Shown here piece after piece: positions 31,111-41,518 of a DNA stretch of 50,502 bases (positions within the stretch are counted from its first letter, which is position 1; each line of letters starts with the position of its first letter). The DNA is taken from NCBI GenBank assembly GCA_977017575.1, contig CDRNVI010000061.1:1-50502 (forward strand), in the 5' to 3' direction. The stretch comes from Paramoeba atlantica (Eukaryota; Discosea). The notes beneath the pieces are model-generated. The model ran no database searches. It was not told where the DNA came from and worked only from the letters and a program-made list of their open reading frames with translations. The position numbers and the translations under genes were made by a program.

Positions 31111-31165
31111 TAAACTACAGCCGAAGGGACCAAACTACAGCCGACCAGAAGGGCGGCTGTAGTTT
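31111..31165. repeat. Junction sequence with direct and inverted repeats
   Basis: AAACTACAGCCG (31132-31143) and CGGCTGTAGTTT (31154-31165) form a 12-bp inverted repeat; AAACTACAGCCG also occurs at 31112-31123. GCGGCTGTAGTTT is the inner arm motif of the foldback hairpin. It links LINE-B to array 2. Confidence 0.8.
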
Positions 31166-31522
31166 CTTTTCTTGTTCTTTCCAACGAAAATTAAAGTTTG
31201 AAGATAGTACGCAGTGTCTGGTTGGAATAGGGGGGATGCAAACCTTTTGTTTACGTATCGACGAGAAAAATCGACGATTTACGATTATATGATCTAGTTG
31301 TTTCGTCAAACCTTCTGGATATTTTTTGGACTTTGGAAAGCGATATGTCCACTTGCGCCGCGCACAGCATCCTTCATGTGCAGACTGGGCTCCCATTGAA
31401 TGCAACAAACTGCGTAGCGCCTTAGTCCGCTTAGTGCGGCATTTCCAGCCTCGTGCATTTAAATCTCCGCAAATGATTTTCACAGGGCTTTTATCATCAT
31501 ACCAGACATCGAACAAATTTTG
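31155..31522 (-). pseudogene. LINE-D endonuclease (C-terminal part), inverted; array 2 copy 1
   Basis: Minus-strand frame: FDVWYDDKSPVKIICGDLNA (GDxN metal/catalytic motif), RRKWTYRFPKSK, LTKQLDHIIVNRRFFSS, PTRHCVLSSNFNFRWKEQEKK, i.e. the second half of an apurinic-type LINE endonuclease with the GDLNA, LDHI and terminal His motifs. Compared with copies 2 and 3 it lacks 15 bp after GDLNA and has a 3-bp TTT insertion near 31323. It points away from the LINE-D body, which begins on the other strand after a palindrome. Confidence 0.85.
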
Positions 31523-31540
31523 ATCAAAGGTACCTTTGAT
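31523..31540. repeat. Palindrome at the LINE-D inversion point (copy 1)
   Basis: ATCAAAGGTACCTTTGAT, perfect 18-bp palindrome exactly between the inverted endonuclease and the forward LINE-D body. Confidence 0.93.
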
Positions 31541-32448
31541 AGAAGTGTTAGCTGTTGCAGAAACATTGTGCCAAAAAGAATTCGGTCGGAGGATCAGAAG
31601 TCCGAAAACGCGCCAAAAATGGAAATAGATAAGGCCAGCGAAATATCTTGGACAAGACCCTCTTCTGCTGTTAGAGTGACCGCATCTAGTCTGCCTAAGA
31701 AAACTAGTAACGCAAAAGAGGTAAAGGGGGTAAGTTTGGTAAAGGGGGTAAACAAGGGGTGCTACGAAACCCTACAATACATTGAAGAAGGGCGGCAACC
31801 ATTTCCAATCGGGCCAAATGAAACACACATTTATACAGATGGAGCACGAATCGTTAAAAAGGATGAAACTCACACAGGTTGTGGGGTAGTCTGCCCCGCC
31901 GCGGGCCCTCTATATCTCTTGGGTTAAAACCTCCTCATGAATTCTCTCAATCTATTCAGGAAATAGAATCCTTTGCCGCGCACGAGGCTCTTCTCATCGC
32001 ATTGTCCTACGACGGAGATGTCATTTTGCACACGGATTTTGAGTATGTTTGGGATTTCTTTCATGGAGCTATCCATAGGTTCAGATTCATAGGATTTAAA
32101 TCATTTGAGGGAGGCGCTATACTTCAGAAATTGCAAGAAACATATATTTCGCTAAGATGGACAAAGCGCTTCTACTGCGTAAAAGTTAAAGCGCATAACG
32201 AAAATCCACATAATTATATGGCAGACTGGGTGGCTAGTAAAATAAGCAAGGGAGAAAATGCTTTGAGATTCTACGGCGAGATTCCTCATGCAGAAGACAA
32301 GCGCAAAAACCATACCAATGGTGATTCTAATGGCAGCAAAATGCAGCGCAAACTTAAATCGGTAACCTCTAGCCAAATATGCACAACAACAACAACAACA
32401 ACAACTACAAAGACACTGATATTTGAATATCAGTTAAAGGGTCTGTAA
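31541..32448 (+). pseudogene. LINE-D linker and RNase H, RT deleted (copy 1)
   Basis: Starts like copies 2 and 3 (VSCCRNIVPKRIRSEDQ) but jumps from ...KKTSNAKE at ~31719 to LVKGVNKGCYETLQYIEEG at ~31740, removing the whole RT (about 1.94 kb). RNase H follows: THIYTDGA, a frame change near 31910, IEEIES-like Glu region (QSIQEIESFAAHEAL), LHTDFEYVWDFFH, CVKVKAHNENPHN, ADWVAS, then a polar tail with a (CAA)n run and ACTGATATT/AATATCAGT (32415-32434). The join contains a duplicated GGTAAAGGGGGTAA. Confidence 0.87.
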
Positions 32449-32762
32449 TTTACACCATAAAATAGAACCCACCTACGTACAAGCTCACTTGGCTTTTACG
32501 CGTAGAAGCATCTTCTACGACCATGACTTCCTCATTACTTTCTTTGGTAAATAACCCGTTAGGTGCGAATGCGGCTTCCGGCGCTTTGCTTTCATAACCA
32601 TTTGACTTCCTTATCTGTTGGCTCTATATTCCTGTTTTTGCCTAGGGCAAAGAGCGAAACAGCTTAATAAATCCAAATCTTATTGACAAAATCAATATCC
32701 TATCTCTCTTCTTCATAAAACGTATATTAATACTAATGGCATAGTGTATTTAACGACTTCCA
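32449..32762. other. Convergent 3' ends of LINE-D (+) and LINE-F (-)
   Basis: About 314 bp with no coding character; presumably the two 3' untranslated regions meeting tail to tail. Same in copies 2 and 3. Confidence 0.55.
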
Positions 32763-33590
32763 TTAGCATGGTTTTGCTTTCCTCATTTGCTCAATGAGAT
32801 CTCCTTGTAAATTTTTGCATCTTGCTTTCATCCTCTCTAAGCGAGCGTTTCCTCTGAGGGGTTCTTCCCGTAAGTACTCATATGCAAACTGGGATCTCAT
32901 TCTTGACGCATGTGTCTTCTGCACTCTTGCGCAGTTTTGTACCAACTTTTTCATTGGTTTTGGTCGATTTTCCTTTCGAACGGATGCGTTTCAATGTTTT
33001 TGATGAAGGGGTTCTACTAACAACTTCATTTTGAGAAAGAGCCTCAGATTTGGGGGGATGGGGTGTTTCCTCTTCAGCCCTCACCTGTGTAAACGCAAAA
33101 ACTGGCAAAGTCCGTTTTTGTAACGATTTGATCTTTTTGTCTGTGTTCAGTGGGGTCATGTTTCGTCTTTTGGAGCAGGATTTTTCTTCCAAACCACGGA
33201 AACAAAAGGAGGCGTTTTCGTCAGACTGTTGAGAAGCTCTTTTCGCAAGCCAGTCCGATGTGTCATTATGTGGGTTCCCTTCATGCCCCCTAACCTTGAT
33301 GATGAACACGCGTCGGTCAGCTTCTAATTGAAAGCAGACACGATGTATCTTTGATAAGAGGTCCGAATTTTCAAATTGGTGAAACCCGAATAGAGAAAAC
33401 CTGTTCCGAATCACATGGAAAAATTCCCATACATACGCAGAGTCTGTGTGAATGATAATATCCTCCTCATGCTTCATTGACATCTGCAGAGACTCATAGA
33501 CAGCACAAAGTTCCGCAGCTGTTATTGCGAGTGATAATTCTGAGCCAAATATGCACCCATGGTGAGCACGTAAAAATATTGCCAAAAAGT
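32763..33590 (-). pseudogene. LINE-F RNase H and C-terminal tail (copy 1)
   Basis: Minus-strand frame 33585-32878: ITAAELCAVYESL (Glu), IIIHTDSAYVWEFFH (Asp), VFIIKVRGHEGNPHNDTSDWLAKRAS (final Asp region), then a Lys/Ser/Thr-rich tail. A second frame (32954-32763, KKLVQNCARVQKTH...) continues the tail, so there is a frameshift near 32950. The first RNase H Asp (YTDGS) and everything upstream are missing: a 5'-truncated LINE, related to but distinct from LINE-B and LINE-D. Confidence 0.87.
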
Positions 33591-33596
33591 AGGACA

Positions 33597-33618
33597 GTTA
33601 GCAAAGGCGTTTGCTAAC
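33597..33618. repeat. Inverted repeat at LINE-F / recombinase junction (copy 1)
   Basis: Perfect 9-bp arms GTTAGCAAA and TTTGCTAAC around GGCG. It lies at the boundary between the LINE-F remnant and the DNA upstream of the tyrosine recombinase. Role unknown; a recombinase core site is one possibility. Confidence 0.7.
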
Positions 33619-33716
33619 GTACAGAGATAGAAACGGAAACGAAACGCACAAGATCACAAGAACGCGTACAGTCCAACAACACAAAAAGGCTAAAAGACAT
33701 TGAGTCAAAGCAACAG

Positions 33717-34020
33717 TTGCCTCATGTAGCACGTATTGTTATGAGTGATCGGGTTAAATTTAGAGCTCCGCAAAGAAAGAGGAGTAATCAGTTATACCAG
33801 GAGAATGATGAGCCAAGCCATGAAAGTCTGGACACAAAGGGGTCACGTCAAAAAACACTCAGTAAAAGAGAGAACTGCGTCAAAAAGACAGAAAAGCGTC
33901 AGGGGAAAGACGATAGATCGCGCACTAAGAACGTATTACGAACACCAAAGAAATGATACCCCCCTCATACCCCCCTTGATCGCATTTTCTGAACAGGTGA
34001 GGGATAGTGTGATAAGGTGA
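33717..34020 (+). other. Short charged open frames upstream of the recombinase (copy 1)
   Basis: Two overlapping frames (33717-33956 and 33745-34020), both Lys/Arg-rich and without a known domain. They could belong to an N-terminal part of the recombinase gene: a CAG/GTGAGG donor-like site lies at 33995-34003 and TTATTAG acceptor-like sequence at 34050-34056. This is weak. 34021-34240 shows nothing recognisable. Confidence 0.3.
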
Positions 34021-34244
34021 TATGCTGTTGTTTCTCGTGAAAATATTTTTTATTAGGTAAACCGTTTGTGCTGAAAATGAAAAGTCGATTTCATATCACA
34101 ATTCTTTGACTAAGTACTGGAACGTCATTCACCTCGAATGATTAGGATACATGGAAGTTGTTGCAAGATGTTTTTGAAAAGCTTCTGGTGAATATGTTAG
34201 TTTTGTGGACACCGCCAAAGTGTTTTATGGGTAGGAGAAATTTG

Positions 34245-35314
34245 TGAAGCTTTCAACTGGGACATATTTGGTTGGTTAGATCTGCTGACCCTCAACCGAC
34301 GGAGGGCGACCTGTGTCTGTATATAAAGCATCTGAAGGAAGAGCGCAGCTATGCACCCAAAACTATGTGGAGCGTATGCTCCATGATAGGTAAAGTTATC
34401 AGCGCTAAGTTTGATATCAGACCTCTAAAAGATTGGCCGAGGGTGGTCGACCAGCTCGAGGGCTATGAAAAGAATGGAGATCCGATCAAAAAAACTGAAA
34501 CATTCACCGCCCATCACATGGAAATCCTCTTCTCAGAAAATCGAGAAGATGATGAGTGGGTTCGCAACATTGCCCTCGTTGCAGTGGATACTATGGAGGC
34601 CTCCGCATGGGTGAAGCACGAACTCCAACAACGAAGTGCATTTCAGAAGCAGACTCAGGGGAAATAAAGAGATTGTGGGTGAGTCTCTTTAGAGGAAAGC
34701 ACAGATCTTCCACGACGCAGTCAAAGTTTCTTGTTCCGGGAGACGCGTTACGAAAGTATCTATCTAGAATCACGATCGACAAAAAGTTTATGCCTCTGTT
34801 TCGTAACGTAATGTGGTTGAATAAAAAATCTGGTATCTCCAATGGATTAAAGAATGCGCCCATGGGGGCACAATCTATGAGAAGAATACCGAAGTTCATG
34901 GCTGCGCATCTTAACCTGGATGACGCGGAAAGCTTCACAGGACATGCGCTGCGACGCACAACAGCTTGCCATCTTACTGAAGGTGGTCGAACCGTAAGTG
35001 AGATACAGGAATTCTTTAAATGGCAGATCTCTAAGACCGCCCAAGAGTACATAGATTCCACTCGCCGCGCATCCGTAAAGGTAGCTGAGACACTTCAGGG
35101 TACCTCAGAAGACTCTAATACAGCACGAAGCATGCCTTACAACAAGGGTGAAGCGACGTATTCCATGACGAACACGTATAACATTGGAGCATCTTCCAGT
35201 GTCGCCATCGTTGTCCCGTCTTTCGATGCCCCAAAGAACCAAGTTAATCGTGAAGAAGCGTTGCCAACGGTTCCGAAATATGAAGATTCAACCGATGATG
35301 AATATGAGGAGTGA
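34245..35314 (+). pseudogene. Tyrosine recombinase (Crypton-like), split over two frames (copy 1)
   Basis: Eukaryotic tyrosine recombinase, an enzyme that cuts and joins DNA through a covalent Tyr-DNA link. Frame one (to 34667) holds the core-binding domain: PTEGDLCLYIKHLKEE, YAPKTMWSVCSMIGKVISAKF and KKTETFTAHHMEIL. Frame two (34556-35314) holds the catalytic domain: box I GGLRMGEA (Arg17 of this frame), GHALRR (His130, Arg133), KWQ (Trp156 in the second His/Trp position) and AQEYID (Tyr165). The 23- and 9-residue spacings from Arg133 to Trp156 to Tyr165 equal those of XerD. An acidic C-terminal tail ends EDSTDDEYEE. Cryptons are the likeliest source; no RT of DIRS type accompanies it. The gene is not intact as it stands. 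Confidence 0.87.
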
Positions 35315-35482
35315 AGGTGGTGTAAATGTAGCCTTATCCCCTTTTTTTATATTTTTTCTCATGCTTCGGCGGAGGGAAAAGTAGGAAACAAAAGTGTGGG
35401 CGGAGGGAAAAGTAACCTGAGCGTGAAGAAAATTTTCTGAAAAAAGCGTTGAAAAGCGGAAGAATATCAGGAAAATATCTTT

Positions 35483-35697
35483 TTACCATTTTTTTCGCCA
35501 AGTTGAATTTTTTTTCAATTTGTTGTGAAAAAATCCGAGTTTGGCGGACCCGTACTGCGGATACGCGGGGTTGTCACCCCCGGGTAGGTGGGTGGAAAAT
35601 ACGCGCCAAGATCCCGGCTGCCCCTTCTGCGGTTTTTTTTCGAAAAAGATTTTTTTCAAAAAATATTTCGTGCGGTATGCCCCCCCCTCGGGCCCCC
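35483..35697 (-). repeat. GC-rich conserved module downstream of the recombinase (copy 1)
   Basis: Inverted relative to array 1, but parallel to NAE-B. It shares TTTTTTTCGCCAAGTTGAA, GGCGGACCCGT, CTGCGGATACGCGGGG, GGTGGAAAATACGCGCCAAGA and TTCTGCGGTTTTTTTTCGAA with the NAE module, followed by a C-run as in NAE-B. The 35315-35482 stretch in between is AT-rich and featureless. Confidence 0.88.
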
Positions 35698-35700
35698 CGC

Positions 35701-35885
35701 CACTCGCACACTGATAGTGCATAAAACTCGCACACTGATAATGCATAAAACTCGCACACTGATAATGCATATTGGCACACTGATAATGCATATTAGCACA
35801 CTTATAATGCATATAGGCGCACTGATAATGCATAAAAACTCGCACACTGATAATGCATAAAACTCGCACACTGATAATGCATATT
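35701..35885 (+). repeat. 22-25 bp minisatellite, eight copies (copy 1)
   Basis: Eight copies around CGCACACTGATAATGCATAA with variable ends (AAACT, TTGG, TTAG, TAGG). Confidence 0.94.
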
Positions 35886-35970
35886 TTGAGCAAGCCCTTC
35901 GAAAACAAATTGAGTCCTTCAAAAAAATTGGAGAAAGGCCCTAGAAAAAAAAATCTAGAAAAAAAGGCGG

Positions 35971-36246
35971 AAGCCAAGACCTTGTTTACCCTTCTGCAAG
36001 ATAACAACGTCTGACGTTAGTGGGAAGCTATTTGCGAAGCCCAACAATTCCACCATACGCAACCCGTGATAAGCCAAGACCTTGTTTACCCGTCTGCAAG
36101 ATAACAACGTCTGACGTTAGTGGGAGGCTATTTGCGAAGCCCAACAATTCCACCATACCCAACCCGTGATAAGCCAAGACCTTGTTTACCCTTCTGCAAG
36201 ATAACAACGTCTGACGTTAGTGGGAGGCTATTTGCGAAGCCAAACT
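35971..36246 (+). repeat. 100-bp tandem repeat, 2.8 copies (copy 1)
   Basis: AAGCCAAGACCTTG starts at 35971, 36071 and 36171. It includes AACGTCTGACGTT, a small inverted repeat. Copy 2 of the array has one fewer. Confidence 0.95.
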
Positions 36247-36273
36247 CTCATCACATTTTCAGGGGTCATTTTG

Positions 36274-36470
36274 ACCAGCTCCCTTACCCGGCTTAAACCT
36301 CTTGGGTAAGCCGTGTTGACGTACAATTCGTCGACGCAGCGTGTTGGCAACAGCACGTTGGTGCCGCCTTGGACAAGCGGAAACTGGTAGAGGACGTCGG
36401 CCTCGGAACTTCCAAATCTGTCTCTGAAGGGTCTGGATTGCCAGTGACCATCCGGAGCAATCCGGAATGA
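36274..36470 (+). mobile_element. SINE-2, 5'-truncated (copy 1)
   Basis: Matches the 3' half of SINE-2 (from ACCAGCTCCCTTACCCGGC to GGAGCAATCCGGAATGA); the tRNA head is absent. It abuts the LINE-D endonuclease through a repeated ATCCGGAAT. Confidence 0.88.
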
Positions 36471-36476
36471 ATCCGG

Positions 36477-36853
36477 AATAGTTTCTTTTCTTGTTCTTTC
36501 CAACGAAAATTAAAGTTTGAAGATAGTACGCAGTGTCTGGTTGGAATAGGGGGGATGCAAACCTTTTGTTTACGTATCGACGAGAAAAATCGACGATTTA
36601 CGATTATATGATCTAGTTGTTTCGTCAAACCTTCTGGATATTTGGACTTTGGAAAGCGATATGTCCACTTGCGCCGCGCACAGCATCCTTCATGTGCAGA
36701 CTGGGCGCCCATTGAATGCAACAAACTGCGTAGCGCCTTAGTCCGCTTAGTGCGGCATTTCCAGCCTCGTACTGTAAGAAGAGGTGCATTTAAATCCCCG
36801 CAAATGATTTTCACAGGGCTTTTATCATCATACCAGACATCGAACAAATTTTG
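36477..36853 (-). pseudogene. LINE-D endonuclease (C-terminal part), inverted (copy 2)
   Basis: As in copy 1 but with the 15 bp present: CGDLNAPLLTVRGW, HEGCCARRKWTYRFP, KQLDHIIVNRRFF, TRHCVLSSNFNFRW. The open frame runs on accidentally into the SINE-2 fragment down to 36293. Confidence 0.87.
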
Positions 36854-36871
36854 ATCAAAGGTACCTTTGAT
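36854..36871. repeat. Palindrome at the LINE-D inversion point (copy 2)
   Basis: Perfect 18-bp palindrome ATCAAAGGTACCTTTGAT between inverted endonuclease and forward body. Confidence 0.93.
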
Positions 36872-39722
36872 AGATGTGTTAGCTGTTGCAGAAACATTGT
36901 GCCAAAAAGAATTCGGTCGGAGGATCAGAAGTCCGAAAACGCGCCAAAAATGGAAATAGATAAGGCCAGCGAAATATCTTGGACAAGACCCTCTTCTGCT
37001 GTTAGAGTGGCCGCATCTAGTCTGCCTAAGAAAACTAGTAACGCAAAAGAAATTCGCATTGATGCTGAAACAGATCTATCCGGATTTGACATGAAGTCTC
37101 TGCTGAAGATTGTGGGTAATAAAACTATGTTTGCTACTGCATGAATAGAATTCTCTGAAAAGCTAGGCTCCTCTATTATAAATGAGTGCGACGCCCTGAA
37201 AAAAGAGCTTAAATCAACTCCAAAATCCGCGCACAGAACAATTCGAAAAATTGTAGGGGACAAGAAGCAAGATTTTCCGCTAGTTTCAACTACGGTAAAC
37301 AGCAGCCTTAATATAGTGAAGAATCATTTCAGCATGGTAGGGAGTAGTGCTTACAAAGGTCATGAAGCAATAAGTTTACCTGCTGCACCAAAACGACTGG
37401 CAAAAATTGATGATGGTGAATTTGGAGTGGAGGAACTAACTGCTGCGATGGTAAAGATTAATTCAGGAAAAGCTACAGGCGATGATCATATCCCTGTTGA
37501 AGCTCTACGTGCTATTTCAGCTGATCAAGACTTGCGTAATGCTCTCCTGGATATAATGAATGAAGTACGAAAAACCGGAAAAGCGGATGAATCTTGGGAA
37601 TCGATATTGCAGGTCCCATTGCCAAAGAAAGGTAACTTGCGCTCACTCACAAATTGGAGACCAATCTTTCTTGTGAATCATGTAGTGAAGATTTTGAATC
37701 AAATCATTTTAGACAGAATACAACCAGCAGTGGAAAGTTTGCTTCGCGGGAATCAATTCGGCTTTCGACCAAACCGCTCAACAGCTGGCGCTCAGGCAAC
37801 GTTTTTAGAAATAATGGAAAAATCACGCCGAGGGGCTGTGGTGTTCGTCTGTTTCGTCGACTTTCAACAAGCCTTTCCTTCATTATCATTCGCTGCGATA
37901 AAAGAGACATTACGTGCTTTCGATATTCCCGAAAATCTCAGTTCTACGGTCATGTGTATTTATCAAAATCTCAAATCGCACGTGAAAACACCATACGGTA
38001 ATACAGACTCATTTCCACTTTTACAGGGGACTCTTCAAGGTGACGTTCTGGCCCCATACCTGTTTATTATGGTTCTTGATCGTATTTTAGTTGAATCTAT
38101 CGACATAAATCGCTTAGGGCTTGTGACACATAGCTCAGGAACTAGGAGCAGAGGCCTAAAGGAACTGCGTGTATCTGATATAAATTATGCTGATGATATA
38201 GTTTTCTTCTCCGAATCCAAGGAGGAGCTAAGCACAATGTTGCACAAACTTAAAACTTCCGCAGAAAAAGCAAATTTGAAAATAAATGTCGGACCAAACA
38301 AAACGGCACGGATGACACTAGGTAAAGTTAAGGATGATGGAAGACCTTTGCAAGTAGTGACACTCGGCGATATACCAAAAGTCAAACAAAAAAAAATACC
38401 AAAAGTTACATATTATCGCTACTTGGGTAGCACTCAGAACGAGGAGGATCGCAGCTCAAACTCACAAGAAAGTGTACGATTAGGTTGGGCAATAATGCAC
38501 AAACTCAAAGCCATATGGAGTTCTACTATATCACCAAAAAGCAAATTACACATCTTTAAGTCTCTCGTTCAATCAGTGGTCTATTATAATCCAGGGACTT
38601 GGAATTTAAATAAGATAGAGCTGATGAAGTGGAAGTCCAAATGAACAGAATGAGGAGGGTCATATTGGGAGTCAAGTGCTCGAAAGAGGCGCATTGCAGA
38701 GTAGACTCTCTTTACCCCACTGACCTAAAGCCCAATACTGTGATACAATTGCAACGTGCCTCGCTAGTAGGCCACCTTATTCGTCACCCTACTCCATTCG
38801 TAACTGCCGTACTATGGAGAACGAATGATGAGAGTTCCAAGCCATCGCTATCAGAAAGATGTGCAAAAGAGTTACATTCTGACGTATCTGAGATTCTAAA
38901 ACTTGGTCAAAATCGGTCTCAATGGTGCAAGAAACTTGAAAATCTTCAAAATCAGCTTGAACCCAGGCCCTCGTACACTAAAACAACCTCAAAACTATGG
39001 GAAAATCTTTTGGTAAAGGGGGTAAACAAGGGGTGCTACGAAACCCTACAATACATTGAAGAAGGGCGGCAACCATTTCCAATCGGGCCAAATGAAACAC
39101 ACATTTATACAGATGGAGCACGAATCGTTAAAAAGGATGAAACTCACACAGGTTGTGGGGTAGTCTGCCCCGCCGCGGGCCCTCTATATCTCTTGGGTTA
39201 AAACCTCCTCATGAATTCTCTCAATCTATTCAGGAAATAGAATCCTTTGCCGCGCACGAGGCTCTTCTCATCGCATTGTCCTACGACGGAGATGTCATTT
39301 TGCACACGGATTCTGAGTATGTTTGGGATTTCTTTCATGGAGCTATCCATAGGTTCAGATTCATAGGATTTAAATCATTTGAGGGAGGCGCTATACTTCA
39401 GAAATTGCAAGAAACATATATTTCGCTAAGATGGACAAAGCGCTTCTACTGCGTAAAAGTTAAAGCGCATAACGAAAATCCACATAATTATATGGCAGAC
39501 TGGGTGGCTAGTAAAATAAGCAAGGGAGAAAATGCTTTGAGATTCTACGGCGAGATTCCTCATGCAGAAGACAAGCGCAAAAACCATACCAATGGTGATT
39601 CTAATGGCAGCAAAATGCAGCGCAAACTTAAATCGGTAACCTCTAGCCAAATATGCACAACAACAACAACAACAACAACTACAAAGACACTGATATTTGA
39701 ATATCAGTTAAAGGGTCTGTAA
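36872..39722 (+). mobile_element. LINE-D linker, RT and RNase H (copy 2)
   Basis: One reading frame from 36851 to 38644, broken only by a TGA at 37142-37144 in the linker. RT (frame 37316-38644): LQVPLPKKGN, NWRPIFLVNHVVKILN, LRGNQFGFRPNRSTAGAQ, FVDFQQAFPS, LQGDVLAPYLF, YADD (residues 291-294), YRYLGS, VVYYNPGTWN. A frameshift near 38630 moves to EVQMNRMRRVILGVK and the connector, then RNase H THIYTDGA; a second near 39180 moves to PPHEFSQSIQEIES, LHTDSEYVWDFFH, VKVKAHNENPHNYMADW. Polar tail with (CAA)n at ~39656-39680 and ACTGATATT/AATATCAGT at 39689-39708. All RT and RNase H catalytic residues are visible. It is closely related to LINE-B. Confidence 0.92.
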
Positions 39723-40036
39723 TTTACACCATAAAATAGAACCCACCTACGTACAAGCTCACTTGGCTTTTACGCGTAGAAGCATCTTCTACGACCATGA
39801 CTTCCTCATTACTTTCTTTGGTAAATAACCCGTTAGGTGCGAATGCGGCTTCCGGCGCTTTGCTTTCATAACCATTTGACTTCCTTATCTGTTGGCTCTA
39901 TATTCCTGTTTTTGCCTAGGGCAAAGAGCGAAACAGCTTAATAAATCCAAATCTTATTGACAAAATCAATATCCTATCTCTCTTCTTCATAAAACGTATA
40001 TTAATACTAATGGCATAGTGTATTTAACGACTTCCA

Positions 40037-40864
40037 TTAGCATGGTTTTGCTTTCCTCATTTGCTCAATGAGATCTCCTTGTAGATTTTTGCATCTTGCT
40101 TTCATCCTCTCTAAGCGAGCGTTTCCTCTGAGGGGTTCTTCCCGTAAGTACTCATATGCAAACTGGGATCTCATTCTTGACGCATGTGTCTTCTGCACTC
40201 TTGCGCAGTTTTGTACCAACTTTTTCATTGGTTTTGGTCGATTTTCCTTTCGAACGGATGCGTTTCAATGTTTTTGATGAAGGGGTTCTACTAACAACTT
40301 CATTTTGAGAAAGAGCCTCAGATTTGGGGGGATGGGGTGTTTCCTCTTCAGCCCTCACCTGTGTAAACGCAAAAACTGGCAAAGTCCGTTTTTGTAACGA
40401 TTTGATCTTTTTGTCTGTGTTCAGTGGGGTCATGTTTCGTCTTTTGGAGCAGGATTTTTCTTCCAAACCACGGAAACAAAAGGAGGCGTTTTCGTCAGAC
40501 TGTTGAGAAGCTCTTTTCGCAAGCCAGTCCGATGTGTCATTATGTGGGTTCCCTTCATGCCCCCTAACCTTGATGATGAACACGCGTCGGTCAGCTTCTA
40601 ATTGAAAGCAGACACGATGTATCTTTGATAAGAGGTCCGAATTTTCAAATTGGTGAAACCCGAATAGAGAAAACCTGTTCCGAATCACATGGAAAAATTC
40701 CCATACATACGCAGAGTCTGTGTGAATGATAATATCCTTCTCATGCTTCATTGACATCTGCAGAGCCTCGTAGACAGCATAAAGTTCCGCAGCTGTTATT
40801 GTGAGTGATAATTCTGAGCCAAATATGCACCCATGGTGAGCACGTAAAAATATTGCCAAAAAGT
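40037..40864 (-). pseudogene. LINE-F RNase H and tail (copy 2)
   Basis: As 32763-33590, with LTITAAELYAVYEAL and KHEKDIIIHTDS variants shared with copy 3. 39723-40036 is the non-coding convergence of the two LINE 3' ends. Confidence 0.87.
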
Positions 40865-40870
40865 AGGACA

Positions 40871-40892
40871 GTTAGCAAAGGCGTTTGCTAAC
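40871..40892. repeat. Inverted repeat (copy 2)
   Basis: Same GTTAGCAAA/TTTGCTAAC pair as 33597-33618. Confidence 0.7.
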
Positions 40893-40990
40893 GTACAGAG
40901 ATAGAAACGGAAACGAAACGCACAAGATCACAAGAACGCGTACAGTCCAACAACACAAAAAGGCTAAAAGACATTGAGTCAAAGCAACAG

Positions 40991-41294
40991 TTGCCTCATG
41001 TAGCACGTATTGTTATGAGTGATCGGGTTAAATTTAGAGCTCCGCAAAGAAAGAGGAGTAATCAGTTATACCAGGAGAATGATGAGCCAAGCCATGAAAG
41101 TCTGGACACAAAGGGGTCACGTCAAAAAACACTCAGTAAAAGAGAGAACTGCGTCAAAAAGACAGAAAAGCGTCAGGGGAAAGACGATAGATCGCGCACT
41201 AAGAACGTATTACGAACACCAAAGAAATGATACCCCCCTCATACCCCCCTTGATCGCATTTTCTGAACAGGTGAGGGATAGTGTGATAAGGTGA
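40991..41294 (+). other. Short charged open frames upstream of the recombinase (copy 2)
   Basis: Identical to 33717-34020. Confidence 0.3.
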
Positions 41295-41518
41295 TATGCT
41301 GTTGTTTCTCGTGAAAATATTTTTTATTAGGTAAACCGTTTGTGCTGAAAATGAAAAGTCGATTTCATATCACAATTCTTTGACTAAGTACTGGAACGTC
41401 ATTCACCTCGAATGATTAGGATACATGGAAGTTGTTGCAAGATGTTTTTGAAAAGCTTCTGGTGAATATGTTAGTTTTGTGGACACCGCCAAAGTGTTTT
41501 ATGGGTAGGAGAAATTTG

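Noticed and set aside
34245-35314. Classifying the recombinase element as DIRS-like
   Set aside because: The only RTs nearby are LINE-type with YADD and RNase H on separately bounded elements; nothing ties a DIRS RT to the recombinase.
36293-36847. 184-residue protein as a novel fusion
   Set aside because: The first two thirds are LINE-D endonuclease; the rest is accidental read-through into the truncated SINE-2.
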